Shown piece after piece: positions 23,004 through 32,686 of a stretch of DNA of 64,000 bases. The position numbers and the translations under genes are program-made. The notes under the pieces are model-generated. The model did no database searches and was not told the origin of the DNA. It worked only from the letters and a program-made list of their open reading frames with translations. Source of the stretch: Hysterangium stoloniferum (Eukaryota; Basidiomycota; Agaricomycetes; Hysterangiales; Hysterangiaceae). The stretch lies in NCBI GenBank assembly GCA_015178975.1, contig WHVD01000017.1, forward strand, positions 372,001 through 436,000, given 5' to 3'. Positions within the stretch are counted from its first letter, which is position 1. Every line of letters begins with the position of its first letter.

Positions 23004-23735
23004 TGTTAAGATCTAAGCTGGAAAGAGGGGGGAATGCTCTAGTTGGAGGGCTGATGATGGAAAATGAATCAATTGGGGGGCTGACAATAGAGGTTGTACT
23101 AGTCAGGAGGTCTGACTCTATAACTGTAGTGGAGGTTGGCTTCAACTTATGTGTTGCACCCTCACATGAACTGTCAGGATGCTCCAGTATTTCAAACAGA
23201 GCAGATAGTATGATATAAGTAAGAGTCAACACTTAGCTTATTTTGACTGGGGGGCTAAATCACTAAGAGTCACAGAGTGGAGGGTCATAGCTTGCCATAG
23301 ACCACTCTTTAAATATGTAGTAGTGAGAGAGGAAGATGAAAAACTAAGAGAGGCTAATCTAAGTCAATATTTGAATTGAAGAACTGTAGTAGTGTACATG
23401 GAAAGAGCTTTATACTACATCAAGATGGGTTATCAAAGAAGTGAAGTGTAGGATGGATCAAAGAGAAGTGATGATGAGGTGGGGAGTGATAGAAACTAAT
23501 GTATGGTACTAAGAAACAATATTAGGTGTCAATAAGGAGTGTACATGGAGACAGGAACAGAGGAGTGGATGGAGTGGAGATGGAATGAGATGCTAGTCCA
23601 TTATAACAAGTATTGGGGGTGCTGTGAGAAGTAATGGCATGAGTGGGGGCTCTGATAATGAGATGATTAGGGTTTTCTAGTGAGAAACAAGTCATGGGGG
23701 TCTGAAATGACAGGATCCTAATAGTGCCCCTGACA
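23004..23735 (-). repeat. LTR C, complete copy (minus)
   Basis: 732 bp. Plus-strand limits TGTTAAGATCTAAGC and GCCCCTGACA, so the minus strand runs TGTCAGGGGC...TTAACA. The inverted signature GAGGGTGCAACACATAAGTT lies at about 23132-23165. No matching 5-bp flanks. MITE-1 copy 3 follows 15 bp later. Confidence 0.7.
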
Positions 23736-23750
23736 CTTGTTTTCATTATA

Positions 23751-24436
23751 GGAGGGTGTTTATAATTACTATAATCTCAAATATTTACTAATAAAAGTCT
23801 TATTTTTACAAAACTCCATCTTTAAATAGTGATATCTATCATGAAAGAATTATATCATCAAAAAACAACCATCAGAAATAGTTCTCTATATTACATCTTA
23901 TACAACTCATAGTTATTTAACAAATTCCATTGTATATAATTTCCTTCCTTTTACAGATGCCTATTAATACTTTTATTGGTACTTTTGTCTTTTAAAAGCT
24001 GTAATGTAGTTATTTCCATGTAAAATATGTAAAATATTATTGGAAATTTTTCATACCACAGCTGTCTTTATTAAGTAAAACCCCCTATATATTCTGGGTA
24101 TGTTGAATCAAGTAGAAATCTGTTCAGATTGACAGATCCATTCTGAAGTAATATATATGTATTTAGAGGTGCTAATGATATATATATGCATGGAATGGAC
24201 TATCTAAAGGTATTTATTTTTTAAAAAGTATTAGTGTTTCAAACTACTAATTTTTATTATTATCTACTCATGTCCGGAAAGATTCTTTAGTTTGTAATGT
24301 ATGAGAGAGTTTAAAACTTTTTGAAAGTTTTAAAAACCAAATTATGTTTGAATCACATCCCAGATGTTTAAATGACTTTTAGAGTAAATTAGAATTTGGT
24401 ATACTTAATAGTTTTCAGATATCCTCCATAGTAATT
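23751..24436 (-). mobile_element. MITE-1 copy 3 (intact target for the mariner-like element)
   Basis: 686 bp, GGAGGGTGTTTATAATTA...GATATCCTCCATAGTAATT. It lacks the last ~13 bp of one TIR. The site GTCTTTATTAAGTAAAA (24064-24080) is uninterrupted and proves the exact ends of the 6334-11001 element. Confidence 0.85.
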
Positions 24437-25025
24437 GATTTTCTAGTTTTTCCATTCCATTCCCATTCACTCTCCTATCACCATCACCCCTTACACATCT
24501 AATTTGCCACCTCAGAACCCTTTAACATTGTTTAGTATATTACATTTAGTCTCCCTGCCTTGTCATTAACTTCTGATGATTCATTTCACCCTTCACTTCC
24601 TTGATCAGACCTCTGGTCATCCATTTCATTATAGTATATAATCTTCCCATGTATACTACAATACTTCAGTTCAAAAATTGACTTAGATTACCCTCTACTA
24701 GTTTTCAATCTCAATTCTTCCCTTATCAATACTCTTGAAGATGTTCTCAGCAAACTATGAACCATTACCCTATGACTCTTAGTATTTTGGCCCCCAGGTC
24801 AATTGAGCTAAGTGTTGAACTTCATCTCTATCATACTATCCACTCTGTTTGAAATACCAGAGCAACCTAACAGTTTGGATGAGGGTACAATACAGAAGTT
24901 AAAGCCAAGCTCTACTGGGCCTCCTGACTAGTATGATCTCTATTGTCGGCCTCCCAATTAGTTCATTTCCAATCACCAGACCTCCAACTTAGAGCATTCC
25001 TTCCCCTTTAGCTTAGATATTAACA
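24437..25025 (+). repeat. LTR C, 5'-truncated copy (plus)
   Basis: Inverse of 23004-23735 apart from the missing start; it ends TTAGCTTAGATATTAACA. With 23004-23735 it forms inverted LTRs around MITE-1 copy 3. Confidence 0.6.
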
Positions 25026-26201
25026 TGAGGCACACAATTTGAACAAGTTTAAATATGACCCAGACAGTTTTGCCAGATATGGCAATGAGATTGAAGCCAC
25101 CAAGAAAGAGTGATCCCCACACAAGCACAGTGACAATACTAATCTATCACATCCTACCATAAATAAGCAATCCTTATACTCACCTGCTATGAGTACAACT
25201 CAGGTATACCAATCCCTACCTCCAATAAACTGAGTGCATTAAGCCACAAGATGAATGAGGTATCCACTGAGGTTTCTGTGAAAGCTGTCTCAAGAGGAAA
25301 TCTCCATGGATTTTGCCAACTGTTACAGAGTTCAGAACAACAGACTCAGAGCCCTATGACTGGAATGAAGGAAATATTCTGCCAAAAACTTTGGGAACTG
25401 TGGGCTTGTAAGTATTCTAGCCTTGAGTTATAGTATTGAGCTCCTGATATCAATCACCACATACCACTGTCTGCTAATCATCTAGAGGTTTGGACAAACA
25501 AGTTGCTGTGTATTTGAGAATGTAAATGCAACAGATCCAGAATGACCCTTGGACATTTTCAGTGCTAAGGAGCCAAAATCTACTATGAACCTCTGACGAT
25601 TGTCAAGAGAGGATGGAGGACCATGGACACTGATTTCAGTCCATATTGCAGTGATGGTTGGGACACATCAATGGTGGTTCCTTAATCATCTCCCAGTCCA
25701 CTAATCCCATATTGGTCTCTGAACCTCATGGAATGTCTTTATGCCACTGTGGATCCTGTGTTAATCCTGTATTATATATCTTCTCCATGTATGCACTGTT
25801 GTGACACCACAGCAATTGTACACTGAAGAACATATTTTATTGTTAAATAAATATCTTTTAGAAACATTGTTCAGAAAGGAACTTGCAAGTTGAAGCACTG
25901 GCTACCCTAGGTTGCTTTAATAGAGCTAGTGTAAGCCTGGGCATACCAGTGGACCTTTAGTTACCCACTATGTGTACTGTTCACTAGTTGATTGAGCAAT
26001 ACATTGTGGTCCTATCAACCAATGTGACCTGGACCCAGTGTGCCTATTTGACCACAGAAACTAGCAGCACTTTGAAGTATGATATTAGTGTTCAGGCCCA
26101 ATTTAACAGAGAAATACTAATATCTCAAATGAAAGCAATACTTTTAACAATATTCTTACCAACTTGGTACATGGTAAACAAGGAGGGTAATACAGGCTCA
26201 A
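25026..26201. other. unassigned stretch between inverted LTR C ends
   Basis: 1.2 kb bounded by ...TTAACA (25025) and TGTTAAG... (26202). Two short open frames (25251-25433, 25988-26266) have no recognisable domain. Confidence 0.3.
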
Positions 26202-26297
26202 TGTTAAGATCTAAGCTTAAAGGGAGGAGGGGGGCTCTAGTTGGAGTGGCTGATGATAGTAACTAAGTAGATCAGGGGGCTGACAATAGAGATTGTA
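26202..26297 (-). repeat. LTR C, terminal part of the nested complex
   Basis: It starts TGTTAAGATCTAAGC as at 23004 and stops at TA (26296-26297), where TcB begins. The rest of the same LTR is inferred to be 32629 down to about 30757, then 41165-41243, 44387-44500 and 46420 to about 46495. Confidence 0.65.
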
Positions 26298-27521
26298 CAG
26301 TGGGTGACAAAACTGTCCCAATGTTTTGATAATTCCCCTTAAATGTTTTATAACTGGTCAAGTAAATTTCCTAGAATAGTGAAAATATTCTCAGCGATGC
26401 CTTAGCATACTAGCTTTTATATTCCCAAACATTACATAATATTGATGGAAATTGATGTCACAGTGAATATTTAACAATAGCCAATCATTGGGACAGTTTT
26501 GGAACCACCCTTTTTGAATCAGATATCTTGTTATTCTAGTACTTTGTATGGCCTCCATTAGCCTTGATTACAGCATCAAGCCTTCTAGGAATGCTTTCTA
26601 TAAGTTTCTGACACTCCTGAGGCTCAATCTTTGATCATTCTACTTTCACTCTCTCCCATAACTCCCAAACTTGCTTTAGTGGTAAAGGATATTTTTGTAG
26701 CCGTTTCTTCAGGTGATTCCAAAGATGTTCTATAGGATTGAGGTCAGGAGACTGTGCTGGCCTGTCTAATACCTTAATATGATTTTCAGAAAACCATTTT
26801 TGTGCCATCTTGGATGTATACTTTGGGTCATTATCTTGCTGGAATATGGCCTCATCTTCTGGAATCTCCAAATCTCTAATGCTCTGGAACAAATACTGAT
26901 CCAGGATCTTCACATATTGTGCAGAATCCATCCATCCTTCAATCTCTGCAAGCCTTCCCACTCTGTTCCAATGCATACAGCCCCAGACCATGATATTTCC
27001 ACCATGCTTGACAGTAGATTGGGTTGCCCTAGTGCCCTATCAGAAAGTGGTTCTTCAGTTTTCTTCCACACATATTGATGTCCATATGACCCAATCCTAT
27101 TGACTTTGGTCTCATCAGACCACAATACCCTCTTCCAATCATCCACTGTCCAGGTTTGGTATTTGAGGGCAAAGCTTAACCTGGCCTTTCTATATTGAGC
27201 CTTGAGCAAGGGCCTTGTTGCCTTGACTACAACTTTGAAACTAGGCTGTTTCAAGGTCCTTCTGACTTGAGGGTGAGACATGATATTGATTGATGAAATT
27301 AATGTAGTGTGTGGCCTGGACAGCATTATCTAGTTTGGCAGAGGTGATTTGATACATGACCCTCCTTTGGTCAGTTGGAGAAAGCTTGGAAGGACATCCT
27401 CCTTTCAGGTTTTCTTTGTCTATGTCCATCTCCTGACCAATTCTACTGATAGTAGACTTACTAAGACCTGTCATAGAGACCAACATTCCTATTGGAGAGT
27501 CCATTTTGTAGGAGGGAGATG
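26298..27521 (-). mobile_element. TcB-R: right half of a Tc1-type element
   Basis: TIR CAGTGGGTGACAAAACTGTC with an inner repeat CCAATCATTGGGACAG about 200 bp in (IR/DR arrangement). It ends at 27521 with AGATG, the complement of CATCT, which also ends the left half (35047-35051). The two are halves of one element split by gypsy-1. Confidence 0.8.
26536..27521 (-). pseudogene. Tc1 DD34E transposase (TcB), C-terminal ~300 residues
   Basis: Minus strand: helix-turn-helix MTGLSKSTISRI, then VLWSDETKVN (first Asp), then after a frameshift MVWGCMHWNRVG, QQDNDPKYTS (second Asp), [17 protein letters not shown] (Glu), ending GGHTKY before TAG. The triad residues are present, but a frameshift near 27000 and a TGA at about 26635 (Trp position) break it. 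The N-terminus lies at 35013-35051 beyond the gypsy-1 insertion and inversion. Confidence 0.85.
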
Positions 27522-28355
27522 TGTTAGGATACATACATGGCGGGTTTCTGGAGAAACCTGTGGGAAATCCGGTAGGACTTGGCTTCAGCTTCTAGGCTGC
27601 ATCCTCACAAGATCGTGTTGTCCAATTTCAAATGGGCAGACGGGAAACCTGGGGAGTCTGGGTGGGGTTTGTGGGTTGAGAGGTCGTAGGTCAGAGGTTG
27701 GGGGTTGAGAGGTCGGGGAGTCAAGATAAATAAGTCAGAGGTTGAGAGATAGATGTGTCGGAGCCTGTGGTCTCCGACTAGTGAGAGTGGTGTAATTCAA
27801 GGAGGAGTTTAGAGTGGAAAAGGTATTAGATTACTGGGGGGAATCTAAGCCGATTTTCTGACTGGATTGTATGTACAACATCTGCCAGACTATATAGACT
27901 GTGGAATGAATGACATACCAAATCCAGTAATAATGACACAGAACTAGCAAAACATAAAATGAGAATAGTAAACACCAAATTGGTGTTAGGAATGGGACAG
28001 AATGGAGCGGAGTCCAAATTGTGACAAATCATAAACCATAATGGGAAATGGAGCGGGAGCGGAGTCCGAATCATGACAGGTCAATGACTAAAATGGGAAT
28101 AGGGCTCAGTTAGAGTGATGATGGGTTTTCCGAGCAGGGTCTGGTGACTGACGTGTGGGATGAGGTTGGACATGGACAGGGATGGAGTCCGGTGGGTATT
28201 CTGGTGACTGATACATGATGTAATGAAGTCGAATGTGGACAAGTCTGACGTATGGAGTCTGGGCGGGAATTCTGGTAAACTGACAATTGGTGTGTATAGG
28301 GTGTGGGTGTGTATGAGTTAGTGCCCAGAGTCCAGTGGGATTTCCAGTCGTAACA
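27522..28355 (-). repeat. LTR B: 3' LTR of gypsy-1
   Basis: 834 bp; the minus strand starts TGTTACGACTGGAAATCC and ends GTATCCTAACA. It shares diagnostic bases with 35052-35870; many of the differences between them lie at CpG positions. It is preceded on the minus strand by a polypurine tract (28356-28369). Confidence 0.8.
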
Positions 28356-28369
28356 GTACCCTCCCTTTA
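28356..28369 (-). promoter_or_regulatory. polypurine tract of gypsy-1
   Basis: The minus strand reads TAAAGGGAGGGTAC directly before TGTTACGACTGG. This marks 28356-28564 as the 3' internal end of gypsy-1. Confidence 0.7.
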
Positions 28370-28776
28370 TGCTGAAGTCACAAAGAGGCTCTAGACCTAG
28401 ATAAGGTTCTTGTCGGCTATGCACATGTGTCAAAAGTCATGTCAGTTACACGTATGTGTCAAAGAGTCATGTGATCTGGAAGGTAAGGTTCAGACACGAT
28501 GAGCCTATATAAAAATTTGAAAGAATGAAATTTCTTCTTCTTTACTTCCCCCATCTTCCCCAGAATGGGTCCAAAACCAACACTGTGAAGGCCAATGCCA
28601 ACTGCTGGGCCCTCCATGGGCAACATATTCCGGGTGCCACTCACTGCTGCCCAAATTGTTAGTGTATGTTGTATTGCAAGCCATTGACACATTTCAACAC
28701 TCGGCTATTTCGTACTTTACAGTAGCTTAGTCATTGTAAATAAACCTTGTCCGTTTTCATTACACCTCATCAAACA

Positions 28777-28790
28777 GGTTATGGGCCCCG
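28777..28790 (+). promoter_or_regulatory. primer binding site of the TR-GAG element
   Basis: GGTTATGGGCCCCG lies directly after the 5' LTR. It is close to the complement of the initiator-Met tRNA anticodon arm (loop CAU), as in Drosophila copia, which primes from a half tRNA. Inferred from resemblance. Confidence 0.55.
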
Positions 28791-28835
28791 CCCCGTTGCT
28801 TTAAAAAAGTCACACTAATACTGTCTCATCATCTT

Positions 28836-29548
28836 ATGTCTAATATCAATGCCTTACTTGCAAGTATCCCAAAACTCTCAGGTGATAACTACCATGAATG
28901 GAAATTTTCACTGTCAATGGTTTTGTGGTGTGCTGGATCATGGAGTGTTGTTAATGGTGGAACAAAGGCACCTAAGGATGAGAATAGGAAGGAGTATTTG
29001 GATTGGGCAAAGCATTCGGAGGATGGTTACATGGCAATTGGATTGACAATTACGTCAAGCCAACAATCATATATTCGGGATTGCACCACTGGACCAGAGG
29101 CATGGCAAGCACTTGCGAAAATCTATCAGGCAAATAATCGGGCCAATCAGATTTTGTTGAAATGCCAGCTCTATATGTATCAGCATGATGTCAAAAAGCC
29201 AGTGATGGAATATGTCCATGGCATTTTGACTCTGGCTTCACAGCTTCGAGCGATTGGAGTCGAGTTATGTGATGAGGATGTGCCGGATGTCCTCATCTAT
29301 TGTTTGGCTCCGGAATTTGGTGTGGTAGCAACTGCTCTTATGCAGTGTGTGGGATCACTTACAGTTGAAGAAATTTCTGTGGCACTGGTAGAAGAAGAAA
29401 GCCATCTAAAAGGGCAGAAAGAAAATGAGGGTCAGATTGCCATGAAAATGAAAGTTGACTCACCAAATATGTAACAGCCAAAGAATTGCTATAGATGCAA
29501 CGGCGAAGGTCACATTGCGTGTTTTTGTCCCACACTGAGGCCGGTTGT
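28836..29548 (+). CDS. copia-type Gag with CCHC zinc knuckle
   Basis: The 212-codon open frame (28836-29474) begins MSNINALLASIPKLSGDNYH and has the UBN2/Gag-polypeptide pattern: WKFSLSMVL, a Trp-rich N-terminus, AWQALAKIYQANN, and LYMYQHDVKKPVMEYVHGIL. After one TAA (29472-29474) the same frame continues QPKNCYRCNGEGHIACFC, a C-X2-C-X4-H-X4-C knuckle (about 29487-29530). The single stop and otherwise clean frame suggest recent activity. Gag would form particles and bind RNA; the enzymes must come from another element. Confidence 0.85.
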
Positions 29549-30981
29549 TTCGTCTTCAAATGGATTACCTACTGAAAACCAGGAGATTCCCACTGATAGC
29601 ACAGGGATGAGTGCTTATCACTTGAAATCATCGCATGGACTAGGAGTTGCGAGTAGGGCTCCAAGGTCTGGCATTTGTTTGTCATCTGGGAGGTTGGGGG
29701 AATGCGTTCTAAGAGCGAGGATGCTCTGAGGTTCAGTTCGATGCCAAATGTACCAGACGAATATTGCATCTAGTGGGCGAGCGAGTTTCTCAAAATTTTC
29801 GAGCGGTTCTGCATCTAGTGGGCACAGTGGGTTTTTGTGTCAACTTCGGGATGGATTTTGCGTTGTGGGCACAATATTTTTGTGTGTTAAAAATGGTTTA
29901 TTTCTCATGTTTTGTGTGTATGGACTTACTACACATCTCAACGACTTGCAAAGTGGGCGTGTTAGCGTATGTTGTATTGCAAGCCGTTGACGCATTTCAA
30001 CGCTCGGCTATTTCATACTTTACAGTAGCTTAGTCATTGTAAATAAACCTTGTCCGTTTTCGTTACACCTCATCAAACACAAATATTGGCACAGCAGGAA
30101 GAGCAATGATGACAGTGAGAGGAGGCAGAAAAGGAAGCCAGGGAGGTCGAGGAGGCCCTGGATAGGGAATACCAGGCAGCCTTGGCTGTGGAGAAAGTGG
30201 CAGAGGAGAAGAGGAAGAGGGATGAGGAAGAGGCTGCATGGGTTGCCATGGAGAAAGTCTGGGCAGCTGTGGAGAGAGGTGCAGTAGTCACAGGCAAGGT
30301 AAGTCCCATAATTCAACTTGTCATGTTTTTTTTTGACTGACTTGGCACTTTCAGTGCAAGGTGACAGAAGTCGAATCGGAGTCTGAGGGGGAGCCAGAGA
30401 GCCCCAACAAGGTAAGTCTCGGGTCCATGGGAGGTCTGTGGAAACTAACCATATCAACAGAAGGCAAGGAAAGCGGTACCAGTCCACCTTCCTACACAGA
30501 ATGACCCACAGTGTTCCGGTTGTAATGACCGGAACACTGAGTGCAATTGGAAGTCCAGGCGGGGACTGGGTTGCTACCAGTGCATGCACCTCAAAGCAAG
30601 GTGCTCATTGGTTCACGAGCAGGCCATGGGGTCCGGGGCAAGGGACATTAGCGGGTTGGATGGGAATTCCAGTTTGGAAGAGGTTTTGGGACAGATCGCC
30701 GAGGGCATTGAGGCCCAGAATGAGTTGCTCCAGAAGAGCAACAAGGTATCTCCCTGTATTATAAAGTTTTTCATGTATGCTATAGCTTCCTCAGTTCAAA
30801 ATCAACTTAGATTATCCCCTTCAAGTTCTCAGCCCTATTATTCCTATTCTAATACTCTCATAGTTGGTAATTTGGCCTTCTGGTCAACTGAGCTAAGTGT
30901 TGATATCCTCTTCTATCACACTATCCACTCTGTTTGAAGTACTGGAGCACCCTAATAGTTTGTATGAGGGCACAACACATA

Positions 30982-32575
30982 CAGTGAGGGACAAAACCCT
31001 TCCAATGATTTTTAGTTGTGCAAAGATTCATGAATAACTCAAGAACCACTGTAGCTACAGACCTAAGATTTGGGGAGTGGTTAGGTTATGTTGTCTATTT
31101 ACCCTTAAAGTATTATTACATAAGCATCAGTATTTCCCACACTATAAATAAAATACTAATTAAACTGCATTGGAAGGGTTTTGTCCCTGTCACATGATTA
31201 ACATATAACCATATTGTTTGTATGCAAATAAGTGCAAATAAAAATCATCTGACCTGTCAAAATTATATATATATACATCTGTTTACTTTCCAATCCAAAA
31301 ACATCCCCATAGCTCAACATTCTACACCATGAAGGCTCTTACTCCTCCTCAGCTTAGCCATATTCTCACTTTTCTCAATAAGGGCAAGTCTGCTCTTCAG
31401 ATCTCTGAAATCACTGGCCAGGATCTGTCCACTATATCCAGAATTCATTCTACCCATTCCTCATCACTTGCCAACTCATCTGGTGGCTGTTTATGCAAGC
31501 TTTCCTCCTCAGATATTCATTATTCTATTCAACAAATCACTTCTCAAAAGACTGAAAATGCCACTGAGGTCACCAAACCATTCAAGATATGACTGGAGAG
31601 TCTATTTCAGTTAGAACTGTTCATATGGCATTCAAGAAGGCTGAAATGAGGGCTATGGTGAAGAGAAAAAGGCCTTTACTCAATAAGAGGTATAGGAAGG
31701 CAAGGATGGACTTTACTCTGGCACACAAGGACTGGACTGTAGATGATTGGAAGAGGGTTGTTTGGTCAGATGAGATGAAAATCAATTGTTTGGGGTCATA
31801 TGGGATCAATTAGATGTGGAAAAGGGCAGGAGAGGGGCTCAGTGGTCAAGGACACGGTGAGGTTTGGGGGAGGAAATCTGATGTTGTGGAGCTGTATGTT
31901 CTGGGAAGGCCCAGGATATTCCACCAAGATTAATGGGAGAATGGATGCTGACCTTTATGGTAGCATTTTGGAAGATGAACTTCAAGCAACTGTGGAGCAT
32001 TATAGCAAGAACACAGAAGATGTGGTCTTTCAGCAGGACAATGATACCAAACACAAGAGCACAAAGGCCATTAATTGGTTCAAAGACAATGGATTTATGG
32101 TCATGGTATTACCACCTCAGTCTTCTGACCTTAATCCAATTGAACACCTCTGGTATTACCTCAAAAGGAGGTTGGGAAAGTATGAAGTGGCACCCAAGAG
32201 TATTCATGAGTTGTGGGAGAGGGTTCAGACAGAGTGGGAAAATATCCCTGCCTCCACTTGTTAGAATTTGATCGAGAGTCATTCCTAGAAGGGTTGAGGC
32301 TGTTTTGAAGGCCAAGAGAGGCTATACCAAGTACTAGATTGTTTGATTTGTGTTCTTTTTATACCAGGGACAAAACCCTTCCAATGTGATTTTATTAGTG
32401 TTTTGTTTATAGTGTGGGAAATACTAATGCTTATGTCATAATATTTTAAGGGCATATGGATAACATATAGACCTAACCAACCCCCAAATTTCAGGTCTGT
32501 ATCTACAGTGGTTCTTGAGTTATTCAAGGATCTTTGCACAACTAAAAATCATTGGAAGGGTTTTGTCCCTCACTG
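30982..32575 (+). mobile_element. TcA: Tc1-type element with TA duplication
   Basis: 1,594 bp, CAGTGAGGGACAAAACCCTT at both ends inverted, flanked by TA (30980-30981, 32576-32577). TIRs are about 210 bp with the inner repeat ATTGGAAGGGTTTTGTCCCT, an IR/DR layout like that of Sleeping Beauty-type elements. The family C LTR at 23132-23165 supplies the empty site (GCAACACATAAGTTG, inverted). Confidence 0.9.
31329..32337 (+). pseudogene. Tc1 DD34E transposase (TcA)
   Basis: N-terminal helix-turn-helix (LNKGKSALQISEITGQDLST) in 31329-31592; WTVDDWKRVVWSDEMKIN with the first Asp in 31589-31813; FQQDNDTKHKS (second Asp) and LPPQSSDLNPIEHLW (Glu) in 31800-32264; the end at TAG 32337. The three pieces are in different frames, so two frameshifts and the stop at 32262 inactivate an otherwise complete transposase of about 335 codons. 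Confidence 0.9.
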
Positions 32576-32686
32576 TAAGTTGAAGCCAAGCTCCACTATG
32601 TTTTATAGAGTTAGACCTTCCAACTAGTACAATGGGTGACAAAGCTGTCCCAATGTTTTGATAATTCCCATTAAATGTTTTATAAC

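Larger units (their letters stand above)
28657..30079 (+). mobile_element. TR-GAG: Gag-only LTR retrotransposon
   Basis: 1,423 bp with 120-bp LTRs (28657-28776, 29960-30079), TGTTAGYGTATG...CATCAAACA, and a perfect duplication CAAAT (28652-28656, 30080-30084). The only gene is a copia-type Gag with a CCHC knuckle. PBS GGTTATGGGCC follows the 5' LTR and a purine-rich AAAGTGGGCG precedes the 3' LTR. It has no protease, integrase or RT, and would need a helper copia. Confidence 0.9.
28565..30745 (+). pseudogene. antisense Zn2Cys6-type gene of gypsy-1, exons 1-3
   Basis: It starts MGPKPTL (28565) and lies opposite to gag-pol, next to the gypsy-1 3' LTR. Exon 1 (28565-30298) is interrupted by the TR-GAG insert, and after it encodes a long charged helix (EEALDREYQAALAVEKVAEE). 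Exon 2 is 30355-30411 and exon 3 is 30460-30745; donors are GTAAGT and all junctions are phase 0. Exon 3 holds CSGCNDRNTEC ... GCYQCMHLKARC: C-X2-C-X6-C-X9-C-X2-C-X6-C, within the fungal binuclear zinc-cluster pattern, followed by a helix EEVLGQIAEGIEAQNELLQK. Exon 4 is at 41149-40940, separated by the inversion. Four TGA codons (one after MGPKPTL, three in QEEQ**Q*EE) fit CGA Arg codons. DNA-binding function is inferred from the motif only. Confidence 0.75.
30757..32629 (+). repeat. LTR C fragment (right half), interrupted by TcA
   Basis: From about ATTATAAAGTTTTTCATG (30759), family C sequence runs to TA at 30980-30981, resumes after TcA (AGTTGAAGCCAAGCTCCAC, from 32578), and runs to TA at 32628-32629 where TcB-L begins. 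Its missing left part lies inverted at 41165-46495. Confidence 0.7.

Noticed and set aside
23004..25025. A retrotransposon with LTR C at both ends
   Set aside because: The two LTR C copies are inverted relative to each other and only MITE-1 lies between them.
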